Below are positions 1-8,094 of a DNA stretch of 16,485 nt, in pieces; the first letter of the stretch is position 1; the number at the start of each line of letters is the position of its first letter. The notes below the pieces were generated by a model. It was given only the letters and a program-made list of their open reading frames with translations. It was not told the origin of the DNA and made no database searches. The stretch lies in contig UQJE01000058.1 of assembly GCA_900541345.1 (NCBI GenBank), positions 1 to 16,485 of the forward strand. The letters are read 5' to 3'. Origin of the DNA: an uncultured Blautia sp. Lineage in GTDB: Bacteria; Bacillota; Clostridia; Lachnospirales; Lachnospiraceae. The position numbers were made by a program, and so were the translations under genes.

Positions 1-68
1 AATTCATTCCATGAAACATAAAAAACCTCATAACTTTAAAATTATACTATTTATATTTTAATATGTAT

Positions 69-97
69 TTGATTATATTGTACCGATTTTTTATAAT
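69..97 (+). promoter_or_regulatory. Putative sigma-A promoter of aspA
   Basis: TTGATT at 69-74 and TATAAT at 92-97 are separated by exactly 17 bp in a strongly A/T-rich stretch, which fits a housekeeping promoter. Transcription would begin near 104, leaving a leader of about 40 nt before the aspA ATG at 144. A second TATAAT lies at 120-125, flanked by GTAC repeats, but it has no convincing -35 at the right distance. No gene is visible upstream of this point. Confidence 0.6.
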
Positions 98-143
98 AAG
101 GTCAAGAAGAAAACGTACGTATAATGTACATGGGAGGATAATC

Positions 144-1577
144 ATGAAAGAAACGATTGCAGATTTTCGCGTAGAAAAAGATTCCATTGGAACAAAGGAT
201 GTTCCGGAAAATGTTTATTACGGAGTACAGTCTTTGCGGGCAGCAGAGAATTTTCATATAACAGGATTAAATATGCATCCGGAAATTATTAACAGTCTTG
301 CATACATAAAAAAAGCGGCAGCGATCACAAACTGTGAGGTGGGAATCCTTGACAAGTCTATTGCGACAGCCATTGTGGCAGCCTGCGATGAAATTTTGGC
401 AGGAAAGCTTCATGAGGATTTCATTGTAGATCCAATTCAGGGAGGTGCCGGTACTTCTGTAAATATGAATGCAAATGAGGTTATCGCAAACCGTGCTATT
501 GAAATCCTCGGCGGTCAGAAGGGAGATTACTCCATTGTCAATCCAAACGATCACGTAAACTGCGGACAGTCCACAAATGACGTAATTCCTACAGCTGGAA
601 AAATGACAGCCCTTCGCCTTCTGAAAAATTTGAAAACAGAGCTGCTTCGTCTTCACAAAGCGCTTTGTGAAAAGGCAGAAGAGTTTGACGGAATTTTAAA
701 AATGGGACGTACTCAGATGCAGGATGCAGTTCCCATTCGTCTGGGGCAGGAATTTAAAGCATACTCCGTTGCAGTTATGCGTGATATTCACCGTATGGAT
801 AAAGCGATGGATGAGATGCGTTGTCTGAATATGGGAGGAACTGCGATTGGAACAGGTATCAATGCAGATGAAACATATTTAAGAAGAATTGTTCCAAACT
901 TAAACGAGGTTTCCGCGATGGATTTTGTTCAGGCATTCGATTTAATTGACGCAACGCAGAATCTTGATCCCTTTGTGGCAGTCTCCGGAGCAGTAAAAGC
1001 ATGTGCTGTTACTTTATCCAAAATTGCAAATGACCTTCGTCTGATGTCATCTGGCCCGAGGGCAGGCTTCCACGAAATTAACCTTCCGGCAAAACAGAAT
1101 GGTTCTTCTATTATGCCGGGAAAAGTGAATCCGGTTATTCCGGAGGTAGTGAATCAGGTTGCTTTCTATGTGATTGGAAATGATATGACAATTACTATGG
1201 CGGCAGAGGCTGGACAGCTGGAGCTGAATGCCTTTGAGCCGATTATTTTCTACTGTATGTTCCAGTCTATTGACACACTGGCGTATGCGGTGCAGACTTT
1301 TGTGGATAACTGTATTAAGGGAATTACGGCAAATGAGACACGCTGCCGTTACCTTGTAGAAAATAGTGTTGGAATTATCACAGCAATTTGTCCGCATATT
1401 GGATATCAGAAAGCAGCGGATGTTGCAAAAAAAGCAATTCAGACAGGAGAATCTGTCCGTACCCTTATTTTACAGGAAGGGCTTCTTGAAGAAGAAGAGC
1501 TTGACTGCATTTTAGATCCGGAAAACATGACTGAACCTGGAATTTCAGGAAAAGAGCTTATGAAGAAAAACATATAA
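144..1577 (+). CDS. aspA: Aspartate ammonia-lyase (aspartase)
   Basis: This 477-residue protein of the fumarase/aspartase superfamily should catalyse reversible deamination of L-aspartate to fumarate and ammonia in the cytoplasm, feeding fumarate to anaerobic metabolism. Conserved blocks are GGAGTS-NMN-NE (about residues 100-112), GQSTND (141-146) and the superfamily signature GSSIMPGKVNP (320-330), which carries the catalytic-loop serine. The sequence after the signature, VIPEVVNQV, is the aspartase form; class II fumarases read TQCE there. Length matches the family (about 470-480). The ATG at 144 was chosen because GGGAGGA at 132-138 is well spaced and the protein begins with the usual aspartase N-terminus. 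The open frame extends upstream to 63, but that part would encode non-homologous residues over the promoter. The gene stands alone between its own promoter and terminator. Confidence 0.93.
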   Translation: MKETIADFRVEKDSIGTKDVPENVYYGVQSLRAAENFHITGLNMHPEIINSLAYIKKAAAITNCEVGILDKSIATAIVAACDEILAGKLHEDFIVDPIQGGAGTSVNMNANEVIANRAIEILGGQKGDYSIVNPNDHVNCGQSTNDVIPTAGKMTALRLLKNLKTELLRLHKALCEKAEEFDGILKMGRTQMQDAVPIRLGQEFKAYSVAVMRDIHRMDKAMDEMRCLNMGGTAIGTGINADETYLRRIVPNLNEVSAMDFVQAFDLIDATQNLDPFVAVSGAVKACAVTLSKIANDLRLMSSGPRAGFHEINLPAKQNGSSIMPGKVNPVIPEVVNQVAFYVIGNDMTITMAAEAGQLELNAFEPIIFYCMFQSIDTLAYAVQTFVDNCIKGITANETRCRYLVENSVGIITAICPHIGYQKAADVAKKAIQTGESVRTLILQEGLLEEEELDCILDPENMTEPGISGKELMKKNI

Positions 1578-1593
1578 GAAAATCATTTATAAG

Positions 1594-1632
1594 AGCAGGC
1601 AGCTTTGGGAAACCGAGGCTGCCTGCTTCTGC
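1594..1632 (+). terminator. Intrinsic terminator of aspA
   Basis: AGCAGGCAGC at 1594-1603 pairs with GCTGCCTGCT at 1618-1627. The inner bases continue the helix with TTTGG/CCGAG, including two G-U pairs, giving an uninterrupted stem of about 15 bp closed by a GAAA tetraloop. The following U-tract is short and interrupted. It lies 16 nt after the aspA stop codon. Confidence 0.8.
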
Positions 1633-1673
1633 ATCATAAGAGGTGTGAAATCATAGAAGTTTGTAAAAATTCC

Positions 1674-1704
1674 TTGACTGTAAACCCTGTTTATACCTTA
1701 AAAT
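1674..1704 (+). promoter_or_regulatory. MerR-type promoter/operator with 19-bp spacer
   Basis: TTGACT at 1674-1679 and TAAAAT at 1699-1704 are 19 bp apart. That is longer than the usual 17 bp and characteristic of promoters that MerR-family activators correct by DNA distortion. The spacer holds an imperfect dyad, GTAAAC (1680-1685) against GTTTAT (1689-1694), where a dimer would bind. It lies directly upstream of the merR-family gene at 1741, so autoregulation is the natural inference. Confidence 0.72.
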
Positions 1705-1740
1705 AAAAGAAAAATCTTTCTAAAAAGGGGAGAAGGGAAT

Positions 1741-2580
1741 ATGACAATAAAAGAAGTGGAGAATCAGACAGGGCTTGCCCGCTCCAATGTGCGCTTTTAT
1801 GAAAAGGAAAAGCTTATTGAGCCGTCTAGGAATGAGAGCAATGGATACAGAGAATATTCAGAGAAGGACGTAGAAGATATTAAAAAGATTGCATATCTTC
1901 GTACACTTGGCATTTCTATTGAAGAAATTCGAAACATTATTTCAGGACAAACTGCTCTTTGCCAGGTTATGAAAAAACAGGGAGAAGTTTTGGAAGGACA
2001 GATTACAGAGCTGAATCAGGCGAAACATATGTGTGAAAAAATACTGACAGAGGAAAACGTAACATATGACACATTGAAAGTAGAGAAATATGTAGAAGAA
2101 CTGTCGGATTATTGGAATGAAAACCAGCCGGTTTTCAAGTTGGATTCTGTAAGTTTTTTGTATATATGGGGAAGTTTTGTGACCTGGGCTGTGCTGGCAG
2201 CGCTGTGTCTTTTGACAGCCGTGTTGTTTTATGAGAAACTTCCCCAGGAGATTCCGGTACAGTGGAATCGTGGAGCAGTATCTTCGCTGGTGAATAAAAA
2301 GTTTATTTTTGCTTATCCGATAGCCTGTGTAGTAATTCGCTATCTGCTTCGTCCGTTTTTATATGCAAAGATTCAGGTAAGAGATTTTTACAGGGAAATT
2401 ATTGCAGAATATCTCACAAATTATATGTGCTTTGTGGCGCTATCTGTGGAAATTTTTTCGATGCTCTTTCTATACGATGTTGTGGAAAATATCGTGCTTC
2501 TTCTGGCGGTGGATACGATAGTTTTGATTGGAATGTTGCTGACAGGATTAGTGAAAAGAAGGTTGGATTTGTATATATAA
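1741..2580 (+). CDS. Membrane-anchored MerR-family transcriptional regulator (MerR-DUF1648-like)
   Basis: This 279-residue protein has a MerR winged-helix DNA-binding domain at residues 1-70: the hallmark NVRFYEKEKLI (16-26), NGYREYS (34-40) and the LRTLGISIEEI helix (53-63). A helical linker of about 72-130 probably forms the dimer coiled coil. The C-terminal half is hydrophobic, with about four membrane segments near 140-164, 187-207, 225-246 and 249-272. Between the first two, LPQEIPVQWNRGAVSSLVNKK (about 167-187) resembles the DUF1648 signature of SdpI-like proteins. The inferred role is a one-component regulator tethered to the membrane and sensing envelope or peptide stress. The ATG at 1741 has an AGGGGAGAAGGG site just upstream. 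Only 56 nt with no clear terminator separate it from the response regulator gene, so co-transcription with module 1 is likely. MerR identity is certain; the DUF1648 assignment is from pattern recognition. Confidence 0.85.
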   Translation: MTIKEVENQTGLARSNVRFYEKEKLIEPSRNESNGYREYSEKDVEDIKKIAYLRTLGISIEEIRNIISGQTALCQVMKKQGEVLEGQITELNQAKHMCEKILTEENVTYDTLKVEKYVEELSDYWNENQPVFKLDSVSFLYIWGSFVTWAVLAALCLLTAVLFYEKLPQEIPVQWNRGAVSSLVNKKFIFAYPIACVVIRYLLRPFLYAKIQVRDFYREIIAEYLTNYMCFVALSVEIFSMLFLYDVVENIVLLLAVDTIVLIGMLLTGLVKRRLDLYI

Positions 2581-2636
2581 TTGTGGATAATAGAAAATAA
2601 AAGAGCAATTTTAAGAGAAATATAAGGAATTGAAAT

Positions 2637-3299
2637 ATGAAAATCATAATTATAGAAGACGAAATAACCATACGAAACGAGTTGAAGATTCTTCTTGAAA
2701 ATGCAGGATATGAAACGGTTGCCCCTGAGTGTTTTTCTGATATTACGGAGCAGATTATAAAAGAAGCTCCCGATTTGATTTTACTTGATGTGAATCTTCC
2801 GGGGATTTCCGGCTTTGACATCTGCACACAGCTTCGGGGGAAAACAGAAGTGCCAGTGATTTTTCTTACAAGCAGGACAGATTCTATGGATGAGTTAACA
2901 GGGATTTTGAGGGGCGCAGACGATTATATTACAAAACCATATCAGGTTCCTATCCTTCTTGCAAGAATCGCTGCTGTTTTAAAACGTACAAAAGGGATAA
3001 GAGAGGCAACAAGCTTTACAAGAAAAGAGGTAATGCTTGATGTTTCAAAATGCTGTTTGTTTTATAGAGAAAAAAGCGTGGAACTTACAAAAAACGAGAT
3101 GAAAATTCTGCATATGCTGTTTCAAAACAGCGGAAGCTATGTGGGAAGAATGGATTTGATTGAATATCTGTGGGAAAATCAGATTTTCATTGACGACAAC
3201 ACCCTGAGCGTACATATTACAAGAATCCGTGAAAAATTGAAAACTCTTGGAGTTTCTGATTTTATAGAAACTAAGAGAGGAGTAGGATACAGAATATGA
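2637..3299 (+). CDS. OmpR-family response regulator of module 1 (BceR-like)
   Basis: This 220-residue regulator has an N-terminal receiver domain (about 1-115). It shows the acidic pair E7/D8, the phospho-acceptor D51 in DLILLDVNLPG, the T/S switch position in FLTSR (76-80) and K100 in DDYITKPY. A winged-helix DNA-binding domain follows (about 125-220), ending in the typical ETKRGVGYRI. It should be phosphorylated by the adjacent kinase and activate the downstream ABC transporter. AAGGAA at 2624-2629 precedes the ATG at 2637 by 7 nt. Its stop codon overlaps the kinase start (ATGA), so the two are translationally coupled. Gene order and kinase type point to the Bce class responding to cell-wall-active peptides; the actual inducer cannot be read from the sequence. 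Confidence 0.92.
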   Translation: MKIIIIEDEITIRNELKILLENAGYETVAPECFSDITEQIIKEAPDLILLDVNLPGISGFDICTQLRGKTEVPVIFLTSRTDSMDELTGILRGADDYITKPYQVPILLARIAAVLKRTKGIREATSFTRKEVMLDVSKCCLFYREKSVELTKNEMKILHMLFQNSGSYVGRMDLIEYLWENQIFIDDNTLSVHITRIREKLKTLGVSDFIETKRGVGYRI

Positions 3300-4330
3300 G
3301 TTTTGGGGAATTTCTAAAAGACAGGATTCTTATGTTGGTACTGCAAGGTATCTGCATGACAGGTCTGTATGGTTTTCTTCGCTTGACCGGATATGGCAGA
3401 GGGAATTGTACTCTTATTCTTCTCGTGTGGATTCTGATTCTGGCAGCGCATATCCTAACTTCTTATGTTGGCAGAAAACGCTATTTTAAAGAGATGAAAG
3501 AGATTTTAGAGCATACGGATAAACGGTATCTTCTGGGAGAACTGATGCCGGATTCCTGGAGGCAGGAAGATAAAATATACAGAGAATTTATCCGAAAATC
3601 CAATAAGTCGGTAATTGAGGAAATCAGGCAGGTACAGGAACGGCAGGAAGAATATAAGGAATATATCGAAAGATGGGTTCACGAAATCAAGGCGCCCATT
3701 ACAGGGATTTCTCTTATCTGTGAAAATGGAAGAAGCAAGGAAAATTTTGCAGGTGAAAGCTTTCGGAAAATCATTACTGAGAATCAGAAAATTGAAAATT
3801 ATGTGGATATGGTTCTTTATTATGCACGTTCGGAAAATGTTTATAAGGACTATATAATTCAGAGAATCAATTTAAAAGAAGCTGTTTTTGAGGTGCTGGA
3901 AAAGAATCGTTTTCTTCTTATTGAGAACGGCATACGGGCGGAGGTAGTCTGTGAAGATTTTGCCTATACAGACAGAAAATGGATTGTTTTTATTTTGAAT
4001 CAGATGATTTTGAACAGTGTAAAATACAGAAATGAAGAAGCTCCCGTTTTTCGTATTTTTTCTGAGAAAAGAGAAAATGGAACGGTGCTTATTATTTCCG
4101 ACAATGGAACAGGAATCAAAAAAGAAGAACTTTCCAGGATTTTTGAAAAAGGATTTACAGGAACAAATGGACGCACCCATGAACGCTCTACAGGTATGGG
4201 GCTTTATCTCTGTAAAAAGCTCTGTACGAGACTTGGAATAGGAATTTCTGCATCTTCCATATACGGACAGGGAACGAAAATTTATCTGGAATTTCCAATC
4301 AGTACATATATTGCAAGAGAGGACGCTTAA
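3296..4330 (+). CDS. Intramembrane-sensing histidine kinase of module 1 (BceS-like)
   Basis: This 344-residue sensor kinase has two closely spaced N-terminal membrane segments (about 12-30 and 38-57) joined by an external loop of only about eight residues. It therefore lacks a real extracellular sensor domain, which is the hallmark of Bce-type kinases that read the state of their partner transporter. The H-box is ERWVHEIKAP with the phospho-acceptor H129. The ATPase domain shows the N-box asparagine N240 in ILNSVKY, G1 box DNGTGI (269-274) and G2 box STGMGLYLC (298-306). It overlaps the response regulator gene by 4 nt. Its last sense codon and stop form part of a 15-bp perfect inverted repeat. 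Expected partners are the preceding regulator and the ABC transporter at 4444-7288. Confidence 0.92.
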   Translation: MSFGEFLKDRILMLVLQGICMTGLYGFLRLTGYGRGNCTLILLVWILILAAHILTSYVGRKRYFKEMKEILEHTDKRYLLGELMPDSWRQEDKIYREFIRKSNKSVIEEIRQVQERQEEYKEYIERWVHEIKAPITGISLICENGRSKENFAGESFRKIITENQKIENYVDMVLYYARSENVYKDYIIQRINLKEAVFEVLEKNRFLLIENGIRAEVVCEDFAYTDRKWIVFILNQMILNSVKYRNEEAPVFRIFSEKRENGTVLIISDNGTGIKKEELSRIFEKGFTGTNGRTHERSTGMGLYLCKKLCTRLGIGISASSIYGQGTKIYLEFPISTYIAREDA

Positions 4331-4372
4331 AGTTATCTTTCAAAAACGTAAGATAACTTTAAGCTATTTTTA
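4325..4372 (+). terminator. 15-bp perfect inverted repeat: terminator and/or response-regulator operator
   Basis: GCTTAAAGTTATCTT (4325-4339) and AAGATAACTTTAAGC (4350-4364) are exact inverse complements separated by 10 nt, followed by TATTTTTAT. As RNA this folds into a terminator-like hairpin with a U-rich tail, which would separate regulator and transporter transcripts. As DNA it lies just upstream of the -35 position of the next promoter, where a Bce-type response regulator would be expected to bind an inverted repeat. The left arm includes the last codon and stop of the kinase gene. The hairpin is certain; which role it plays is not. Confidence 0.75.
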
Positions 4373-4400
4373 TACAACAAAGAGAAAATCCTGCTAGAAT
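4372..4400 (+). promoter_or_regulatory. Putative activator-dependent promoter of the module 1 transporter
   Basis: An extended -10 element, TG-C-TAGAAT, lies at 4392-4400. The -35 position 17 bp upstream (ATACAA, 4372-4377) matches consensus poorly. That pattern fits a promoter needing an activator, here presumably the module 1 response regulator bound to the inverted repeat ending at 4364. The leader to the ATG at 4444 would be about 35 nt. Confidence 0.5.
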
Positions 4401-4443
4401 AAAAGCTGTAAAACACAGGGATAGACAAAACAGGAGGACAGAT

Positions 4444-5163
4444 ATGGAGAATATACGTGTATGCGATGTGGAGAAATATTATGGAAACAGTACGAATATT
4501 ACAAAGGCAGTGGATCGTGTAAGTTTTCAGGTGGAAAATGGAGAGTTTGTAGGAATTATGGGGCCTTCCGGTTCCGGAAAAACCACACTTTTAAATATGC
4601 TGGCAACCATTGACCGTGTGACTGCAGGTCATATTTATTATGGGAAAACAGATATTACGGAGCTTTCAGAGGATGGACTTTCTGAATTCCGGAAAAAGAA
4701 TCTTGGTTTTGTTTTTCAGGAATATAATCTTCTGGATACGCTCACTATGGAAGAAAATATGATACTTGCACTCACTCTGCAGGGAGAAAAAAGGAAAAAT
4801 ATACAGGAAAAATGTAAAAAAATGATGCGTCTTCTTGATATTGAGGAGATAAAAGACAAGTTCCCTTATCAGGTGTCAGGGGGACAGAAACAGAGGTGTG
4901 CCTGTGGAAGAGCAATGATTAATAATCCAAAACTTCTTCTTGCGGACGAACCGACAGGAGCGTTGGATTCTCATTCCTCACAGGTACTTCTGGAAACATT
5001 TACAAGGCTGAATCGCAGTATGGGAGCAACGATCCTTATGGTAACACACGATGCTTTTTCCGCCAGCTATTGCAGCAGAATTCTGTTTTTAAAGGACGGA
5101 AAAATTTTTCATGAGCTTGTGCGGGGAGAAAAAGAAAGAAAAGTATTTTTGCAGGAAATTTAG
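4444..5163 (+). CDS. ABC transporter ATP-binding protein of module 1 (BceA-like)
   Basis: This 239-residue nucleotide-binding subunit has Walker A GPSGSGKTT (40-48), Q-loop Q92 in FVFQEYNLLD, signature VSGGQKQR (144-151), Walker B LLLADEP (164-170) and switch histidine H202 in MVTHD. It should dimerise and drive the permease encoded just downstream, removing peptide antibiotics from their membrane targets and supplying flux information to the sensor kinase. The C-terminal SRILFLKDGKIFHEL is typical of the MacB/Bce ATPase family. AGGAGG at 4432-4437 precedes the ATG by 6 nt. Only about 34 nt separate its stop from the permease start. The substrate cannot be deduced. Confidence 0.93.
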   Translation: MENIRVCDVEKYYGNSTNITKAVDRVSFQVENGEFVGIMGPSGSGKTTLLNMLATIDRVTAGHIYYGKTDITELSEDGLSEFRKKNLGFVFQEYNLLDTLTMEENMILALTLQGEKRKNIQEKCKKMMRLLDIEEIKDKFPYQVSGGQKQRCACGRAMINNPKLLLADEPTGALDSHSSQVLLETFTRLNRSMGATILMVTHDAFSASYCSRILFLKDGKIFHELVRGEKERKVFLQEI

Positions 5164-5197
5164 GATGTACTTTCTTTGACAGGGGGTGAGATGGCAG

Positions 5198-7288
5198 ATG
5201 TTAGGTAAACTGGCTTATCGGAATATGAAACGTTCTGCAAAGGATTATCTCGTATATATCCTGACTATGACAGTAGTTTCGGCTCTCATGTATGCGTTTA
5301 ACAGTCTGATTTTCCAAAATGAACTTACGGGAAAAATGGAAGATGATGCAATCATGCCAATCATGATCGGGCTTGCCACTTTTTTTATTGTGCTTATTAT
5401 GGCGTGGCTGATTCACTATATGGTTCGCTTTATGATGGAAAAGAGAGACAGTGAATTTGGAATTTATATGCTGCTGGGAATGAAAAAAAGAACGATTGCA
5501 AGGCTGTATGTAAGGGAAAATCTTCTCCTTGGAAGTGTGGCACTTATTATTGGCTGTGGGTTGGGAATTCTTCTTTCTCAGGTGCTTATGTCCATTATGG
5601 CGGCTATGATATATATGGAATATATGCCGCATATTACGTTTGATAAATGGACAATTCTTATGACAGTTCTCTGTTATGGAGGCTGCTATTTTCTGGCACT
5701 TTTCCGGTGTAAAAGACGGTTTCGGAAAATGAATATCCATGACCTTATGGAAAGTTCCAGGAAAAATGAGGAAATAAAAGAAGGGCATGAAGGAATTAAA
5801 AAATTTCTTTTTCCGCTCTCTGTTCTTTTTATTCTGCTGTTCTGGACAGCATTTACGCATCTGACTTCCACAGGGGAAATCATTCTTTTTATCATTGGAC
5901 TTGTACTTACGATTTATCTTTTTTATATGGGATTATCTGCCTGGATTACCTGCTATGTCAGAAAAAAAGGAAAGGGGATTTACAGAGGGCAGAATCTGTT
6001 TCTTCTGCGGCAGTTTGCATCAAAGATCCGCACTATGCAGTTTACGATGGGGACGCTTACTGCTCTTTTTACACTGGCATTAATGGGAGCTTCCCTGGCT
6101 CTTATTTTTAGTGATTATGAAGATAAGATACTTCCCGTGAAATTTCCCTTTGATGTGCTGATAAACAGTACAGATCCGGAAGATAATTTTGAAGATGAGA
6201 GAGAAATTCTTGAGAAATATGCGGATTTGGAAGAAACATATGCCTATCGTATTTATACAGATGAAAATAACCAGGTAAATACCTGGATTCTTACGAATTT
6301 ACAGCAGTGGGGAGGTATGTATCGGAAAAATGACGGCTCTCCTGATATGGAAAAAATAGAAGATATGCTGAAAAACGATGGCACATATTGCACATATGAT
6401 ACATATATGGGAGTTACAGATTATAATCATTTAAGAGAAATGTTGGGATATAAACCAGTTTTGCTTAAGGAAAACGAATACGCAGTACAGATAAAAGACA
6501 GGCTGAAAAGTGACGTGCAAAATATAGGAAAAGACCTCAAAATTCCAGATAAAGATAAAGAGAATCTCCTTTCCTTTGGAGGACTTTATACGGACGCTTT
6601 TTCACAGGACGGACATAATGGAGGAGATTATCTGGTTATTGTTCCAGATCGGGTTCTTGAGAGGATGACGCCTTATTATGCAGAACTGGCAGCCAATCTT
6701 AAAGGGAAAGCACCGGCAGATTTACAGAAGAGACTTGATAATCTTACAGAGGAAGAAAATGATGACTTCGGAGGACATGAAGCGCCAGTCCCGGAAGGAA
6801 ACAGTTGTATCGGTTCTGATAATATGGTAGTGTATGCAGCCGTGAACCTTGTACGAGATAATTGTATTCCGGAAGTGAAGGTTATTCTTGCTTCTGTTAT
6901 GCTGCCTATGTTTTATATAGGTCTTGTATTTGTCTGTGTGGCAGTGACGGTTCTTTCTGTGCAACAGTTAAGTGATTCTGCAAAGTACAAATTCCGGTAT
7001 GATGTACTTGGGAAAATGGGATTGAAACAGAAAGAAATCTGTAAAATTATCCGAATTCAGCTTGCAGCGTACTATCTCTGTCCGGCTTTTCTCGCCATTG
7101 TGATAAGCGGAAAACTGATTCTTACCTTCAGCAGTTTTTTTGTGCGGACAACAGGAGTTGTTACTTCGTTTCCGGGAATATATTTTGGAAAAAGCATACT
7201 TCTTTTTATGGGGATTTACATTGTGTACTATATTGTGACGTATGTGGTGTTTAAAAGGAATGTGTTTTTGAAAAAAATTGGAGCATAA
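5198..7288 (+). CDS. BceB-type ABC transporter permease of module 1
   Basis: This 696-residue membrane protein has the Bce permease plan of ten predicted membrane segments: near 18-38, 54-78, 107-130, 147-165, 204-225, 230-255, 283-306, 575-600, 625-650 and 665-690. A large extracellular domain of about 260 residues sits between segments 7 and 8; in this family that domain recognises the peptide and communicates with the kinase. FtsX-like cytoplasmic loops read SEFGIYMLLGMKKRTI early and YDVLGKMGLKQKEIC late. The ATG at 5198 is preferred to an in-frame GTG at 5186 because AGGGGGTG (5181-5188) is well placed only for the ATG, and LGKLAYRNMKRSAKDY is the usual family N-terminus. The family confers resistance to bacitracin, lantibiotics or other lipid II binders; which one applies here is unknown. 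Confidence 0.9.
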   Translation: MLGKLAYRNMKRSAKDYLVYILTMTVVSALMYAFNSLIFQNELTGKMEDDAIMPIMIGLATFFIVLIMAWLIHYMVRFMMEKRDSEFGIYMLLGMKKRTIARLYVRENLLLGSVALIIGCGLGILLSQVLMSIMAAMIYMEYMPHITFDKWTILMTVLCYGGCYFLALFRCKRRFRKMNIHDLMESSRKNEEIKEGHEGIKKFLFPLSVLFILLFWTAFTHLTSTGEIILFIIGLVLTIYLFYMGLSAWITCYVRKKGKGIYRGQNLFLLRQFASKIRTMQFTMGTLTALFTLALMGASLALIFSDYEDKILPVKFPFDVLINSTDPEDNFEDEREILEKYADLEETYAYRIYTDENNQVNTWILTNLQQWGGMYRKNDGSPDMEKIEDMLKNDGTYCTYDTYMGVTDYNHLREMLGYKPVLLKENEYAVQIKDRLKSDVQNIGKDLKIPDKDKENLLSFGGLYTDAFSQDGHNGGDYLVIVPDRVLERMTPYYAELAANLKGKAPADLQKRLDNLTEEENDDFGGHEAPVPEGNSCIGSDNMVVYAAVNLVRDNCIPEVKVILASVMLPMFYIGLVFVCVAVTVLSVQQLSDSAKYKFRYDVLGKMGLKQKEICKIIRIQLAAYYLCPAFLAIVISGKLILTFSSFFVRTTGVVTSFPGIYFGKSILLFMGIYIVYYIVTYVVFKRNVFLKKIGA

Positions 7289-7316
7289 ATAAGGTATTGC
7301 GACAGGTTTTCCTACC

Positions 7317-7345
7317 TTGTTCCCTCCCGCATAACATGATAAAAT
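7317..7345 (+). promoter_or_regulatory. Putative promoter of the module 2 two-component genes
   Basis: TTGTTC at 7317-7322 and TAAAAT at 7340-7345 are 17 bp apart, with TG at 7337-7338 giving an extended -10. An inverted repeat AAGGTA (7291-7296) / TACCTT (7313-7318) overlaps the -35. It could be an operator or a weak terminator for the preceding permease gene. No other clear terminator separates the two modules. Confidence 0.55.
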
Positions 7346-7415
7346 AGTAATATCTTGTAAAAGGGGTAAAAGAGATGCTTTTTGGGAGATTAAATGAACG
7401 GAGAAGGTACTGCTG

Positions 7416-8093
7416 ATGAATATGACGAAAGTGCTATTAATAGAGGATGACATAGATATTGTGGAAAATCTTACTGCATATCTGAAGGAAGAAGGGTTTC
7501 AGGTAAAAGCGTCTGACGGGCAGGCAAAAGCTCTTCAGATGCTTGAGGAAAACCGGTTTGATCTGATTCTTCTCGATGTAACCCTGGCAGAGGGAAACGG
7601 ATACAGTGCCTGTACGGCGATCAAAGCAAAATATGATCTTCCTGTTATTTTTCTTACGGCTCTCGGAGATGAATTTTCTGTAGTGACAGGTCTTGATATG
7701 GGAGCAGATGATTACATAAGCAAGCCGTTTCGTCCGCGGGAGCTTGTATCAAGGATGCGTTCCGTACTGAGGCGGGCAGGAAGAAGCAGTCAGACGACAG
7801 TAATAGGAAATCTTACGATAGATATGGAAAAAGGAGTAGTCAGAAAACTGGGAGAAGAGGTTTTTCTATCTGCACTGGAATATCGGCTGCTTCTTGTGTT
7901 TTTAAATAACAGAGGACAGATTCTTACGAGAAATCAGCTTCTGGAGGATATATGGGATATTGCAGGGGAGTATGTAAATGACAATACGCTGACGGTGTAT
8001 ATTAAAAGGCTTCGTGACAAGATAGAAGAAAACCCGCAGAAACCGGAAATTATTAAAACTGTTCGGGGAATGGGATATAAAATGGAGGCGTAG
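7416..8093 (+). CDS. OmpR-family response regulator of module 2
   Basis: This 225-residue regulator has a receiver domain with acidic residues D11/D12, phospho-acceptor D54 in DLILLDVTLAEG, T81 in FLTALGDE and K103 in GADDYISKPF. A C-terminal winged helix ends in IKTVRGMGYKME. It is more like the VanR/PhoP branch than its module 1 counterpart, and the two genes are clearly not recent duplicates. GGAGAAGG at 7400-7407 precedes the ATG at 7416 by 8 nt; a second in-frame ATG at 7422 is possible. The kinase gene begins one nucleotide after its stop codon. Its likely target is the repeat-containing promoter region at 9104-9157. Confidence 0.92.
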   Translation: MNMTKVLLIEDDIDIVENLTAYLKEEGFQVKASDGQAKALQMLEENRFDLILLDVTLAEGNGYSACTAIKAKYDLPVIFLTALGDEFSVVTGLDMGADDYISKPFRPRELVSRMRSVLRRAGRSSQTTVIGNLTIDMEKGVVRKLGEEVFLSALEYRLLLVFLNNRGQILTRNQLLEDIWDIAGEYVNDNTLTVYIKRLRDKIEENPQKPEIIKTVRGMGYKMEA

Positions 8094-8094
8094 A

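Noticed and set aside
120..125. Second TATAAT as an alternative aspA promoter
   Set aside because: It has no -35-like hexamer at the right distance. The 69-97 pair is a better match, though an accessory start cannot be excluded.
144..1577. Class II fumarase (fumC) as an alternative identity
   Set aside because: After the GSSIMPGKVNP signature the sequence is VIPEVVNQV, the aspartase form, not the TQCE form of fumarase.
5186..5197. GTG start for the module 1 permease
   Set aside because: The G-rich ribosome site overlaps this GTG, while the ATG at 5198 has correct spacing and gives the usual family N-terminus.
5201..5860. Antisense open frame (219 codons, - strand) inside the BceB-type permease gene
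   Set aside because: It is a shadow of a strongly supported membrane-protein gene, and its composition (Lys/His/Asn rich) is an artefact of the opposite strand.
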